From: Roseiarcus sp050010035
GTDB lineage: Bacteria; Pseudomonadota; Alphaproteobacteria; Rhizobiales; Beijerinckiaceae
DNA length: 64,000 bases
Direction of reading: 5' to 3'
Assembly (NCBI GenBank): GCA_050010035.1
Contig: JBEKLU010000011.1
Coordinates: forward strand, 1 to 64,000
Made by a program: the position numbers and the translations under genes. Below, in pieces: positions 25,627-34,714 of the stretch. The notes beneath the pieces were generated by a model that was given only the letters and a program-made list of their open reading frames with translations, did no database searches and was not told the DNA's origin. Positions within the stretch are counted from its first letter, which is position 1. Each line of letters begins with the position of its first letter.

Positions 25627-27558
25627 TTACGCCGCTTTCTTCTTCTTCGGCCGCGCCGGCCGCGCCGTCTTCGGCGGCGCCGCCTTCTCGTCGAACAGTT
25701 CGGCGAGCTTCTCGGTCATCGCGCCGCCGAGCTCCTCGGCGTCGACGATGGTGACGGCGCGCCGATAGTAGCGCGTGACGTCGTGGCCGATGCCGATGGC
25801 GATCAGCTCCACCGGCGAGCGCGTCTCGATCTCCTCGATCACGTGGCGCAGATGGCGCTCGAGGTAATTGCCGGAATTGACCGAAAGCGTCGAATCGTCG
25901 ACCGGCGCGCCGTCGGAGATCATCATCAGGATGCGCCGCTGTTCGGAGCGCCCGAGCAGGCGCTGGTGCGCCCAGTCGAGCGCCTCGCCGTCGATGTTCT
26001 CTTTCAAGAGGCCCTCGCGCATCATCAGGCCGAGGTTCTTGCGCACGCGCCGCCACGGCGCGTCGGCGCTCTTGTAGACGAGATGGCGCAAATCGTTGAG
26101 CCGGCCGGGATTGGCCGGCTTGCCTGCCTGCAGCCAGGCCTCGCGCGACTGGCCGCCCTTCCAGGCGCGGGTGGTGAAGCCGAGAATCTCGACCTTGACG
26201 CCGCAGCGCTCCAGCGTGCGCGCCAGGATGTCGGCGCAAGTCGCCGCGACCGTGATCGGGCGTCCGCGCATCGAGCCGGAATTGTCGATCAGCAGCGTCA
26301 CCACGGTGTCGCGGAAGTCCATGTCCTTTTCCTGCTTGAAGGAGAGCGGCTGCTGCGAATCGATGACGACGCGCGGCAGGCGCGCCGTGTCGAGAATGCC
26401 CTCTTCGAGATCGAACTCCCAGGAGCGGTTCTGCTGCGCCATCAGCCGGCGTTGCAACCGGTTGGCGAGGCGCGAAACGACGCTGGAGAGGTTCTGCAAC
26501 TGCTTGTCGAGATAGTCGCGCAGACGCTGCAATTCCTCGGGCTCGCACAGATCCTCGGCGTTGACCACTTCGTCGAATTTCGTCGTATAGGCCTTGTATT
26601 CGCTGCCGCGCCGATCGGCGCCCGACGCGGGCGCCGGCCGATTCTCGGCCGCCTCTTCGGACTCGCCGGCCTCGGACTCGTCGGGGAATTCGGCCGAAGG
26701 CGCGTCCGCCGCCTCCATCGCGCCCTCCTCGAGCTCCTCGGCCGATTGGTCCGAAGTCTCCCGATCCATCGCGTCGCTGGACTCCTGCTCCTCGCCCTCG
26801 CCCTGGCCTTCCTCGGCGTTCTCGGGCGGCGCGTTCTCGTCGGCCTCCTCCTCGTTCTCGTCCGCGTCGGCCTCCGATTCGCTGGGCATGTCGAGCGAGG
26901 CGAGCAGCCGATGCACGGACTTGGCGAAGGCGCGCTGGTCGAGAATGGCGCCGCCGAGCTTGCCGAGTTCTGCGCCCGCCTTGGCTTCCACATAGGGGCG
27001 CCAGAGTTCGACCAGGCGCGCCGCGCCGCTCGGCGGCTCGAGGCCGGTCAGCCTTTCGCGCACCAGCATCGCGACGGCGTCCTCCAGCGGCGCCTCGTCG
27101 CGATCGCGCGCTTCGGCGAAGGGGCTGCGATGGTAGCGGTCGTCGAGCATCGCGGTGAGATTCGCGGCGACGCCCTGCATCCGCCGCGCGCCGATCGCCT
27201 CGACGCGCGCCTGCTCGACCGCGTCGAACAAGGCGCGCGCCGCCGGATTGTGCGGCGCATGGTGGCGGTGGATCGCGTCGTTGTGGCAGGCCAGGCGCAG
27301 CGCCATCGAATCGGCGAGGCCGCGCAGGATCGCCGCCTCGCGCGGATTGGGCTTGCGCGGCGGCTCGGGCAGGCGCGCCCGCGTCCCCTCCGGGCCGCTG
27401 ACGAGGGCGGGCTTGTCGGCGGTGAAGGCGATCTCCAGCTCGGGACGGCGGGCCATCGCGCGCGTGCACGAGGCGAGCGCGCGCTTGAACGGCTCGTTGG
27501 GCGCCTCCGCCTTGCCGGCGGGCTTGCGGTTGGTGGGCTTGACGTCGACGGTCGCCAT
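25627..27558 (-). CDS. cobT: Aerobic cobaltochelatase subunit CobT
   Basis: Subunit of the ATP-dependent CobNST complex that inserts cobalt into hydrogenobyrinic acid a,c-diamide during aerobic cobalamin synthesis. The 643 residues comprise an N-terminal helical region, a long acidic linker (about 195-300, rich in Glu/Asp/Ser), and a C-terminal von Willebrand A domain with the MIDAS motif DNSGSMRG. The tail is lysine-rich. Normally it sits beside cobS; here a toxin-antitoxin pair lies between them. The predicted -10 of the minus-strand promoter is a TATAGA near 27.62 kb. Confidence 0.95.
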   Translation of the reverse strand: MATVDVKPTNRKPAGKAEAPNEPFKRALASCTRAMARRPELEIAFTADKPALVSGPEGTRARLPEPPRKPNPREAAILRGLADSMALRLACHNDAIHRHHAPHNPAARALFDAVEQARVEAIGARRMQGVAANLTAMLDDRYHRSPFAEARDRDEAPLEDAVAMLVRERLTGLEPPSGAARLVELWRPYVEAKAGAELGKLGGAILDQRAFAKSVHRLLASLDMPSESEADADENEEEADENAPPENAEEGQGEGEEQESSDAMDRETSDQSAEELEEGAMEAADAPSAEFPDESEAGESEEAAENRPAPASGADRRGSEYKAYTTKFDEVVNAEDLCEPEELQRLRDYLDKQLQNLSSVVSRLANRLQRRLMAQQNRSWEFDLEEGILDTARLPRVVIDSQQPLSFKQEKDMDFRDTVVTLLIDNSGSMRGRPITVAATCADILARTLERCGVKVEILGFTTRAWKGGQSREAWLQAGKPANPGRLNDLRHLVYKSADAPWRRVRKNLGLMMREGLLKENIDGEALDWAHQRLLGRSEQRRILMMISDGAPVDDSTLSVNSGNYLERHLRHVIEEIETRSPVELIAIGIGHDVTRYYRRAVTIVDAEELGGAMTEKLAELFDEKAAPPKTARPARPKKKKAA

Positions 27559-27639
27559 TGGGGCCGGGCTCGTTGGTGAGGCGTCGCGGCCGGGCGACGC
27601 CGAAAGGGAAGCGTCTTCTATAGGACGCCCGACAAGGGG

Positions 27640-27688
27640 TTCACAAGCAGCGGTTGGCGCGCTATAGACTAGTCATCTACCTAGTCAT
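27640..27688 (+). promoter_or_regulatory. Promoter and direct-repeat operator of the toxin-antitoxin pair
   Basis: TTCACA (27640-27645), a 17-base spacer and TATAGA (27663-27668) form a good sigma-70 promoter. Immediately after it CTAGTCAT occurs twice (27669-27676, 27681-27688), the first inside the palindrome GACTAGTC. Such repeats are typical autoregulatory sites for Phd-type antitoxins. Confidence 0.6.
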
Positions 27689-27705
27689 TCGTGAAAGCGC
27701 TCTTT

Positions 27706-27963
27706 ATGAGAACTTGGCCGGTGCAAGACGCGAAGGCGCGCTTCAGCGAGCTGCTGGTCGCCTGCGAACGCGAAGGCCCGCAGATCGTCACCAAACGCGG
27801 TGTCGAAGCGGCCGTCGTGCTCCCGTTCGCCGAGTGGCGTCGCCTCGCCGCAGAGGCGCGCCCTGGGCTGAAGGCCCTGTTGCTGGCCGACGAGGCGCGC
27901 AGCAACGACCTCGTTCCGCCTCCCCGCAGCGGCGTGCGGCGCCGCCCGCCGCCGGAATTTTGA
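27706..27963 (+). CDS. Phd/YefM family antitoxin
   Basis: An 85-residue antitoxin. WPVQDAKARFSELLVACEREGPQIVTKRGVEAAVVLPFAEWRRL is the Phd/YefM DNA-binding fold; the C-terminal half, rich in Pro and Arg, would wrap the toxin. The ATG at 27706 is chosen because family members begin at MxxWPVQDAK; GTG at 27691 is the other option. Its stop overlaps the toxin start, so the two are translationally coupled. Together they probably repress the repeat operator just upstream. Confidence 0.88.
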   Translation: MRTWPVQDAKARFSELLVACEREGPQIVTKRGVEAAVVLPFAEWRRLAAEARPGLKALLLADEARSNDLVPPPRSGVRRRPPPEF

Positions 27964-28379
27964 CTTTGTTCCTGCTCGACACCAACGTCGTCTCGGAGCT
28001 GCGTCGCGTCCGCCCGCACGGCGCCCTCGTCGCTTGGCTGAATTCGGCGTCGGAGGCTAGTCTGCGCGTTTGCGCGGTGACGCTCGGCGAAATCCAGCGC
28101 GGCGTTGAAATCACGCGCGAGCGCGACACCGCCAAGGCGCGCGAAATCGAGGCCTGGGCCGACAGGCTCGAGCAAACCTTTGCCGTCGTCCCGGCCGACG
28201 CGGCGGTGTTTCGACAGCACGCTCGGTTGATGCGCCGTCGGCCGAACGCGGTCTATGAGGACGCGCTGATCGCCGCGACTGCGAGCGTTTTCGACTTCAC
28301 CGTGGTCACACGAAACGTCGCCGATTTCGAAGGCCTCGGCGTACGTGTTTTCGATCCCTTCCAATTTCGCGGCGGTTGA
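27960..28379 (+). CDS. PIN domain toxin (VapC/FitB-like)
   Basis: A predicted ribonuclease toxin of 139 residues. The PIN acidic residues appear as Asp7 in FLLDTNVVSELRR, Glu in VTLGEIQRGVE, and Asp in YEDALIAATA, with VTRNVADFEGLGV near the end as in FitB-type toxins. The start is most likely TTG at 27960, overlapping the antitoxin TGA; TTG at 27966 is the alternative. It lies between cobT and cobS on the opposite strand from both. Confidence 0.87.
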   Translation: MTLFLLDTNVVSELRRVRPHGALVAWLNSASEASLRVCAVTLGEIQRGVEITRERDTAKAREIEAWADRLEQTFAVVPADAAVFRQHARLMRRRPNAVYEDALIAATASVFDFTVVTRNVADFEGLGVRVFDPFQFRGG

Positions 28380-28414
28380 GCCGTTGGACGCGGCGCCATC
28401 GGCGTTCCGGCGGC

Positions 28415-29425
28415 TCAGCTCAGCGCCACGTTCAGCGCGCTTTCCGGCAATTCCTTGCCGAAGCAGCGCTGGTAGAACTCGGCGACCAGGGTGCGCTCGA
28501 GTTCGTCGCACTTGTTGAGGAAGGTCAGGCGGAAGGCGAAGCCGATGTCCTTGAAGATCTCGGCGTTCTCCGCCCAGGTGATGACCGTGCGCGGGCTCAT
28601 CACCGTCGACAGGTCGCCGTTGATGAAGGCGTTGCGGGTGAGATCGGCGACGCGCACCATCTTGTTGACGATGTCGCGCCCCTCCTTGCCGCCGCGATAG
28701 TGCGGCGCCTTGGCGAGCACGATGTCGACTTCCTTGTCGTGCGGGAGATAGTTGAGCGTCGCCACGATCGACCAGCGGTCCATCTGGCCCTGATTGATCT
28801 GCTGCGTGCCGTGATAGAGCCCCGAGGTGTCGCCGAGGCCGATGGTGTTGGCGGTGGCGAACAGCCGGAACCCCGGGTGCGGGCGGATGACGCGGCGCTG
28901 ATCGAGCAGGGTCAGCCGGCCCGAGACTTCGAGCACGCGCTGGATCACGAACATCACGTCGGGGCGGCCGGCGTCGTATTCGTCGAAGCACAGGGCGATA
29001 TTGTTCTGCAGCGCCCAGGGCAGCATGCCGTCGCGAAATTCGGTGATCTGCTTGCCGTCTTTCAGCACGATCGCGTCCTTGCCGACGAGGTCGATGCGCG
29101 AGACGTGGCTGTCGAGATTGATGCGCACCAGCGGCCAGTTCAGCCGGGCGGCGACCTGTTCGATATGCGTCGATTTGCCGGTGCCGTGATAGCCGGTGAT
29201 CATCACGCGGCGGTTGAAGGCGAATCCGGCCAGGATCGCCAGCGTGGTGTCGCGGTCGAAGAGATAATCGGGATCGAAATCCGGCACATGCTCGTCGAAG
29301 GCCGAATAGGCCGGCGCCTCCATGTCCGAATCGATGTTGAAGGCCTTTCGAACGGAAATTCGCGTGTCCGGCGCTCCGGCGACGGGCGGCGTTTCGATCG
29401 GCGACGGCGAATGCGCGGCTTTCAT
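28415..29425 (-). CDS. cobS: Aerobic cobaltochelatase subunit CobS
   Basis: AAA+ ATPase subunit of the CobNST cobalt chelatase, 336 residues. Walker A is GYHGTGKST near residue 78, Walker B is ALCFDEYDAG, and sensor 1 is FRLFATANTIGLGDTSG. It forms hexameric rings with CobT that drive insertion by CobN. A TATATA-containing sequence near 29.47 kb upstream may be its promoter. It is separated from cobT by the toxin-antitoxin genes. The J-domain gene 127 bp upstream is commonly found beside cobS in related genomes. Confidence 0.95.
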   Translation of the reverse strand: MKAAHSPSPIETPPVAGAPDTRISVRKAFNIDSDMEAPAYSAFDEHVPDFDPDYLFDRDTTLAILAGFAFNRRVMITGYHGTGKSTHIEQVAARLNWPLVRINLDSHVSRIDLVGKDAIVLKDGKQITEFRDGMLPWALQNNIALCFDEYDAGRPDVMFVIQRVLEVSGRLTLLDQRRVIRPHPGFRLFATANTIGLGDTSGLYHGTQQINQGQMDRWSIVATLNYLPHDKEVDIVLAKAPHYRGGKEGRDIVNKMVRVADLTRNAFINGDLSTVMSPRTVITWAENAEIFKDIGFAFRLTFLNKCDELERTLVAEFYQRCFGKELPESALNVALS

Positions 29426-29552
29426 CTTTCCTCCATGCCCCGTCGCACGAGCGGCGGGGCGCCAATCCTATATAGGTAACCTCGCCCCGACAAAACGACG
29501 GTCGCGACCTCGCGTTTTCGCGAATTCCGGCGCGGGGGAGTCCCGGCGGCTC

Positions 29553-30149
29553 TCAAACCAGCTTGTTCGCCCTCAGGTAATTATAGGCCTGAATGATCTC
29601 GCGCAATTTGTCTTCGCACGAGCGGTCGCCGCCGTTGGCGTCGGGGTGATGCCGCTTGACCAGCTCCTTATAGCGCGCCTTGATTGTGATTTCGGTCGCG
29701 TTGGCGTCGAGATCGAGCGTGAACAGCGCCTTCAGCGCGAGCGCGTTGTAGCGAGGCGCCTGCGCGGCGTCGCCGGTTCGCCGGGCGCCGCGCCGACGCA
29801 TCGAACGCGCCTCCGCGTAGACGGTCTCGTCGACGTGCTGCGCGCCTTGCGCGCCGCCGCGCGGACCCATTTTCCACGTCGGCCGGTGGCCGATCGTCTC
29901 CGCCTGACGAAACTTGGCGAGCGATTCGTCGTCCATCCCGCGGAAATAGTCGTAGGTGGCATTATATTCCCGCACATGGTCGATGCAGAAACAGAAATAT
30001 TCGTTCTCGCGGTCGCGCCCTTTGGGCGCGCGGAAGACGCCGTCGGCCTTGCAGCCCGGAAAGCTGCAAGGGGTGGCCGGGATCGGCTCGGCGGGTTTGC
30101 GCGTGGGCTTCACCCGTATCCGATCGAACAGTCGCGAATTGAGATCCAT
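29553..30149 (-). CDS. J-domain (DnaJ-like) protein
   Basis: A 198-residue cytoplasmic protein with a C-terminal J domain. ALKALFTLDLDANATEITIKARYKELVKRHHPDANGG carries the HPD tripeptide near residue 170 needed to stimulate Hsp70. The N-terminal part has CSFPGCKADG and FCFCIDHVREYN, a Cys/His set that could bind a metal. There is no G/F or zinc-finger region of true DnaJ, so it is a type III co-chaperone. Its steady position beside cobS suggests, but does not prove, a link to chelatase assembly. Confidence 0.88.
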   Translation of the reverse strand: MDLNSRLFDRIRVKPTRKPAEPIPATPCSFPGCKADGVFRAPKGRDRENEYFCFCIDHVREYNATYDYFRGMDDESLAKFRQAETIGHRPTWKMGPRGGAQGAQHVDETVYAEARSMRRRGARRTGDAAQAPRYNALALKALFTLDLDANATEITIKARYKELVKRHHPDANGGDRSCEDKLREIIQAYNYLRANKLV

Positions 30150-30321
30150 TGGGAAACCTTAGGCGCCGACTCGCCGGCCGGCAAGAGTCGAGTTGCGGAA
30201 CGCCGCATTTTGGCGCCAAGCCGATAACGACCCGTGACCAAAACGCCACGCCGACGCTCGTCTTTGACAAGTCGCGCGGGTCGGGGCAAGTCGCTCGGCC
30301 AACCGCGAGGGAGCCACTTCC

Positions 30322-30591
30322 ATGACCATGAAAGAGCGGATCGCCGCCAAATTGACCCAGGGCCTCATCCCGACGAGGCTCGATATCATCGACGAATCGG
30401 ATCGCCACAAGGGCCATGCGGGCGCCCGAGAGGGCGGCGAAACCCATTACCGCCTCTATATCGTGAGCGAAGCCTTCGCCGGCAAGGGCCGGCTGGAGCG
30501 CCATCGCATGGTTCACGCCCTGCTCGCCGACGAATTCGCGCGCGGCGTCCACGCCCTCGCGTTGCAGACGCTCGCGCCCGGCGAAGCATGA
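30322..30591 (+). CDS. BolA family protein
   Basis: An 89-residue BolA-fold protein. ESDRHKGHAGAREGGETHYRLYIVSEAFAGKGRLERHRMVHALL contains the FxGxxxxxRHRxV family signature and the metal/cluster-ligand histidines. BolA proteins act with monothiol glutaredoxins in iron-sulfur cluster delivery. In Alphaproteobacteria a bolA gene often lies next to a J-domain/cobS block, as here (divergent from it). The following gene overlaps its stop by four bases. Confidence 0.92.
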   Translation: MTMKERIAAKLTQGLIPTRLDIIDESDRHKGHAGAREGGETHYRLYIVSEAFAGKGRLERHRMVHALLADEFARGVHALALQTLAPGEA

Positions 30592-31169
30592 ACGACGCGC
30601 GCCCCGCGCCGGCCTTCGGGCCTTACGCTTTCGAACTCAGCAAGGACGAGGCGCGCATCGCCGCGGCGCGCGCCGGCCTGCGGCGGGCGCTCGCGGGGCG
30701 GCTGACGTCGGCGCATTTCGCGCCGCTCGCCGCCTTCGTCCTGGCGATTTGCTTCACCGCGATTCTCGCGCTGACCGGGCTGATCGCGCGCCGCCACGGC
30801 GAGATCGCTCTGTTGCTGGCGACGGGCGCCTTCATGGTCCAGCGCTTGACGACGCGGCGGCGCTTCGTCGCGGCTCGGCGCGCCAGCCTCGCCGAAATCG
30901 AGGCGATGCGCGCCTCTGGGCCCCTCGTCCTGAGCGTCGACGAGGCGGGTCTCGGCCTCGCCGGCGCCGCGCCGCCGGCGCGCTGGAATTTCGCCGATTG
31001 CCTCGAAATCGAGGACGCCGGCGGCCTGGTCTATCTCTGGCCGCGCTCGGGCTCGCCGGCGATCGTGCCGACCCGCGTCTTCGCCGGCGCCGCGGCCGCC
31101 GCCGGGTTCGTCGAATTCGTGCGTGGACGCCTGCCGCGCCGTATTGCTCTGCCCGCGACCGATCGCTAG
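30588..31169 (+). CDS. YcxB-like membrane protein of unknown function
   Basis: A 193-residue protein with two hydrophobic helices (about residues 42-62 and 68-88) followed by a beta-rich C-terminal domain of YcxB-like type (LSVDEAGLGLAG...ARWNFADCLEIEDAGGLVYLWPR...AIVPTRVF). Its ATG overlaps the bolA stop (ATGA), so it is translated with bolA. The function is not known. Confidence 0.8.
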   Translation: MNDARPAPAFGPYAFELSKDEARIAAARAGLRRALAGRLTSAHFAPLAAFVLAICFTAILALTGLIARRHGEIALLLATGAFMVQRLTTRRRFVAARRASLAEIEAMRASGPLVLSVDEAGLGLAGAAPPARWNFADCLEIEDAGGLVYLWPRSGSPAIVPTRVFAGAAAAAGFVEFVRGRLPRRIALPATDR

Positions 31170-31204
31170 AAAGCGAGCGTCACCCCAAAAGGAGACGAAC
31201 GTCG

Positions 31205-32518
31205 ATGCGTATCGCCATGGTCGGCGCAGGCTACGTCGGCCTGGTCTCAGGCGCGTGCTTCGCCGATTTCGGCCACGAAGTCGTCTGCGTCGACAAGGAC
31301 GGCGCCAAGATCGCGGCCCTGCGCGAGGGGCAGGCCCCCATCTACGAGCCCGGCCTCGGCGAGCTCGTCCTCGCCAACCAGCGGGCCGGCCGGCTCTCCT
31401 TCACCACCGACATCGCCGAAGGCATGCGCGGCGCTCAGGCCGTCTTCATCGCGGTCGGCACGCCGACGCTTCCCGGCGACGGCGCGGCGGACATGCGCTA
31501 CGTCTTTCAGGCGGCGCGCGAGATCGGCGAGGCGATCGGTTCCTTCGTCGTCGTCGTCGCCAAGTCGACGTCGCCGATCGGAACCTGCGACGAGGTCGAG
31601 CGGTTGATCGGCGAACGCGTCCCTAGGGATCGCTTCGCCGTGGTCTCCAACCCGGAGTTCCTGCGCGAGGGCGCCGCGATCGACGATTTCAAGCAGCCCG
31701 ATCGCGTGGTCGTCGGCGTCGAGGACGAGGCGGCGCGTCTGGTCATGCGCGAAATCTACCGGCCGCTCGAGCGCAACGGCAGCCCGATCGTCTATACGAG
31801 CCGGCGCACTGCGGAACTGATCAAATACGCCGCCAACGTCTTCCTCGCGATGAAGGTCACCTTCATCAACGAGATCGCGGACTTATGCGAAAAAGTCGGC
31901 GGCGACGTGCTGGACGTGGCCAACGGCATCGGCCTCGACAAGCGCATCGGCCGCCGGTTTCTCAACCCCGGTCCCGGCTTCGGCGGCTCGTGCTTTCCCA
32001 AGGACACCTTGGCGCTGACCAAGCTCGCCGTCGAAGCCCGCTCGCCGATGCGCCTCGTCGAAACGCTGGTCGACGTCAACGAGAAGCGCAAGGTCGCGAT
32101 GGCGCACAAGATCGTCAAGGCGTGCGGCGGCTCGGTTCGGGGCAAGACGATCGCCGTGCTGGGCCTCACCTACAAGCCCAACACCGACGACATGCGCGAC
32201 GCCCCCAGCCTCGTCATCGTGCCGATCCTGCAAGCCCAGGGGGCGCGGATCGTCGCCTTCGACCCGGAGGGCGCCAAGTCCGCCGAGGCGCTGCTGCCCG
32301 GCGTCGAGTTCGCCCGCGGCCCCTACGCCTGCCTCGAGGGCGCCGACGCGCTCGTCGTCATCACCGAATGGGACGCCTTTCGCGCCCTCGACCTCGCGCG
32401 CGTCAAGGCCGCCTTGCGCGAGCCGGTGGTGGTCGACCTGCGCAACATCTACTCCCAGGAAACGATGAGCGCGCTCGGCTTCCGCTACGAGGGGGTCGGG
32501 CGGGGCGCGAGCGCGTAG
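31205..32518 (+). CDS. UDP-glucose 6-dehydrogenase
   Basis: NAD-dependent enzyme that oxidises UDP-glucose to UDP-glucuronate for capsule, exopolysaccharide or lipid A sugars. The 437 residues have the N-terminal Rossmann motif GAGYVGLVSG, a central EFLREGAAIDDF motif, Lys in LIKYAANVFLAMKVTFINE, and the catalytic Cys263 in GFGGSCFPKDTLAL. AAAAGGAG lies a few bases before the ATG. No polysaccharide genes are adjacent. Confidence 0.95.
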   Translation: MRIAMVGAGYVGLVSGACFADFGHEVVCVDKDGAKIAALREGQAPIYEPGLGELVLANQRAGRLSFTTDIAEGMRGAQAVFIAVGTPTLPGDGAADMRYVFQAAREIGEAIGSFVVVVAKSTSPIGTCDEVERLIGERVPRDRFAVVSNPEFLREGAAIDDFKQPDRVVVGVEDEAARLVMREIYRPLERNGSPIVYTSRRTAELIKYAANVFLAMKVTFINEIADLCEKVGGDVLDVANGIGLDKRIGRRFLNPGPGFGGSCFPKDTLALTKLAVEARSPMRLVETLVDVNEKRKVAMAHKIVKACGGSVRGKTIAVLGLTYKPNTDDMRDAPSLVIVPILQAQGARIVAFDPEGAKSAEALLPGVEFARGPYACLEGADALVVITEWDAFRALDLARVKAALREPVVVDLRNIYSQETMSALGFRYEGVGRGASA

Positions 32519-32537
32519 CGCCTCGGCGCGGCCGGCG

Positions 32538-34136
32538 TCAGTCGATCAAGCGATAGGCCGGCAGGGTCAGGAACTCCTCGAAACTCGGGCTCAGCGACAT
32601 GCCCGCGAAGAGTTCGATCGCCTCGGCGAAACGGCCGCCCGCGAAGGCGTCCGCCCCGACGGCGGCGCGGACCTTGGCCATTTCGTCGGCGAGCGCAGCG
32701 CGGAAGAGATCGGGCGTGACGACGCGCCCGTCGTCGAGCTCGGCCTTCAGATGCAGCCACTGCCAGACCTGCGCGCGCGAGATTTCCGCGGTCGCGGCGT
32801 CCTCCATGAGATTGTAGAGCGGCACCGCGCCGCGCCCGCGCAGCCACGCTTCGATGTATTGCACGCCGACGCGGATGTTTTCGCGCAGGCCCGCTTCGGT
32901 GCGCGCGCCGTCGTGAACTTTCAGCATATCCTCGCGCGTCACCGTCACGTCGTCGCGCGCGACGGCGAGCTGATTGGGGCCGGGCATCAGCCGGTCGAAC
33001 ACTTCGCGCGCCACCGGCACGAGGTCGGGGTGGGCGACCCAGGTGCCGTCGTGGCCGTTGGCGGCTTCGCGCTCCTTGTCGGCGCGCACCTTGGCGAAGG
33101 CGGCCTCGTTGGCGACCGGGTCGCCCTTGATCGGGATCTGCGCCGCCATGCCGCCCATCGCGAAGGCGCCGCGGCGATGGCAGGTCTTGATCAGCAGCAG
33201 CGAGTAGGCGGCGAGGAACGCCTTGCCCATCGTCATCGCGGCGCGATCGGGGGTGAGGAAGGCGGGATTCTTGCCGAGCCGCTTGATGAAGGAGAAGATG
33301 TAGTCCCAGCGCCCGCAGTTCAGCCCGACGATGTGCTCGCGCAGCTCGTAGAGGATTTCGTCCATCTCGAACGCGGCGGGGATGGTCTCGATCAGCACCG
33401 TCGCCTTGAATGTCCCCACGGGGACGCCCAGCGCGGCTTCGGCGAAGGCGAAGACGTCGTTCCACAGCCGCGCCTCGAGACGGCTTTCCAGTTTCGGCAG
33501 ATAGAACGCCGGCGTCGCGCCTTGCGCCATCTGCGTCTTGGCGCAGTGGAAGACATAGAGGCCGAAGTCGAACAGCGCGCCGGAACTCTCCGCGCCGTCG
33601 ACGTGGAGGTGGCGCTCGTTGAGATGCCAGCCGCGCGGGCGCACCATCAGCAGCGCGGGCTTGCCCGTCACCGCGTAGCGCTTGCCGGTGGCCGAATCGG
33701 TGAAATCGATCCGGCCGGCCCAGCGGTCTTTCAGGTTGGCCTGACCCTCGATCATATTGGCGAAAACCGGCGAGGACGCGTCCTCGAAATCGGCCATGAA
33801 GACCTTGGCGCCGGAATTGAGCGCGTTGACGATCATCTTGCGATCGACCGGGCCGGTGATCTCGACGCGCCGGTCGATCAGGTCGGCCGGGACCGGCGCG
33901 ACTTTCCAGTCCCCTTGGCGGATGTCCTGCGTCGCGGGCAAGAAGTCCGGCGTTTCGCCGGCGTCGAAGCGCTTCTGCCGCTCGGCGCGCAGGCCGAGCA
34001 GCTCCTTTCGGCGCGCGTCGAAGCGTCGATGCAGATCGGCCAGGAAGCGAAGCGCCGGCGGGCTGAGGATTTCCTCGAAGCGCGGACCGGCGGCAGCGCG
34101 AATCTCGACCCCGGAAACGGGCGCGGAAGCAGTCAT
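32538..34136 (-). CDS. aceB: Malate synthase A
   Basis: Condenses acetyl-CoA and glyoxylate to malate in the glyoxylate shunt. The 532 residues match the A isoform. Catalytic elements are VMVRPRGWHLNERHL, VLIETIPAAFEMDEILYEL, GLNCGRWDYIFSFIK and the general base region ANGHDGTWVAHPDLVPVA. The ATG at 34136 has GGGAGG seven bases upstream; residues before it in the longer frame look non-coding. It converges with the UDP-glucose dehydrogenase gene. No isocitrate lyase is in view. Confidence 0.95.
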   Translation of the reverse strand: MTASAPVSGVEIRAAAGPRFEEILSPPALRFLADLHRRFDARRKELLGLRAERQKRFDAGETPDFLPATQDIRQGDWKVAPVPADLIDRRVEITGPVDRKMIVNALNSGAKVFMADFEDASSPVFANMIEGQANLKDRWAGRIDFTDSATGKRYAVTGKPALLMVRPRGWHLNERHLHVDGAESSGALFDFGLYVFHCAKTQMAQGATPAFYLPKLESRLEARLWNDVFAFAEAALGVPVGTFKATVLIETIPAAFEMDEILYELREHIVGLNCGRWDYIFSFIKRLGKNPAFLTPDRAAMTMGKAFLAAYSLLLIKTCHRRGAFAMGGMAAQIPIKGDPVANEAAFAKVRADKEREAANGHDGTWVAHPDLVPVAREVFDRLMPGPNQLAVARDDVTVTREDMLKVHDGARTEAGLRENIRVGVQYIEAWLRGRGAVPLYNLMEDAATAEISRAQVWQWLHLKAELDDGRVVTPDLFRAALADEMAKVRAAVGADAFAGGRFAEAIELFAGMSLSPSFEEFLTLPAYRLID

Positions 34137-34275
34137 GGCGAGACCTCCCAGTCGGCGACAAAGCGCGAAGGTCTCGTCCCTATAGGAAATTTGGCGCGTC
34201 GGGGATACCCGCCGCGCCCTTGGATTTCTGAAAGTCTTTCGCGGGACGGCGAAAAACGGGCCGCGGACTGCGACT

Positions 34276-34551
34276 TCAGGCCGCCAGATCGCGATGCGAA
34301 TGGCCATACCAGGCGCGGGTGGCGCGCGCGCGCGCCAGCCTCTCGCTGGGGTCGTCGTCGAGCGGCAGGGCGGTGCAGTCGGCCAGATCCGCCCTCAGCA
34401 GGCCGATGTCGCTCAGCTCGCGGTCGGACATCTGGGCGAGTTGGGCGAGCGTGCGCCTTGCTTCCATGACGCGCGCCGGCCAGCCGAGCGCGCGCCAGAG
34501 CAGAGCGCTGAAATCCGAGCGGCGCCGCGAGGCGGACGAGACGTCGAGCAT
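34276..34551 (-). CDS. Small DUF1127 protein
   Basis: A 91-residue basic protein. RTLAQLAQMSDRELSDIGLLRADLADC is the DUF1127 (YjiS-like) signature. Small DUF1127 proteins in alphaproteobacteria have been linked to RNA turnover and phosphate or stress control. The ATG at 34551 is preferred over 34563 because GGAG lies seven bases before it. It is divergent from a LysR gene; such pairs are common in this order. A GTCGAACG direct repeat lies in the shared gap. Confidence 0.8.
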   Translation of the reverse strand: MLDVSSASRRRSDFSALLWRALGWPARVMEARRTLAQLAQMSDRELSDIGLLRADLADCTALPLDDDPSERLARARATRAWYGHSHRDLAA

Positions 34552-34601
34552 GGCGGTCTCCATTGGGCAATAACCTACCGTTCGCCGCCCAGGGGCTGCG
34601 C

Positions 34602-34623
34602 GTCGAACGGTCGAACGGTCGAT
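34602..34623. repeat. Short tandem repeat, GTCGAACG x 2.6
   Basis: GTCGAACG occurs twice head to tail, then GTCGAT, inside the gap between the DUF1127 gene and lysR. It could be a protein-binding site or simple slippage. Confidence 0.6.
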
Positions 34624-34687
34624 CTATGTTGTTGCAGCGCACTATGCCGGTTCCCTATTGATCGGTCCAACGAATGTTTGTAGAGTA

Positions 34688-34706
34688 ATCCATAACTAAT
34701 AGGGAT
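34688..34706. promoter_or_regulatory. Palindromic site just upstream of lysR
   Basis: ATCCATAACTAATAGGGAT is an interrupted palindrome (ATCC.TA / TA.GGAT arms), 8 bases before the LysR ATG. Position and form suit a LysR autoregulatory site. Confidence 0.45.
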
Positions 34707-34714
34707 CGATTGCC

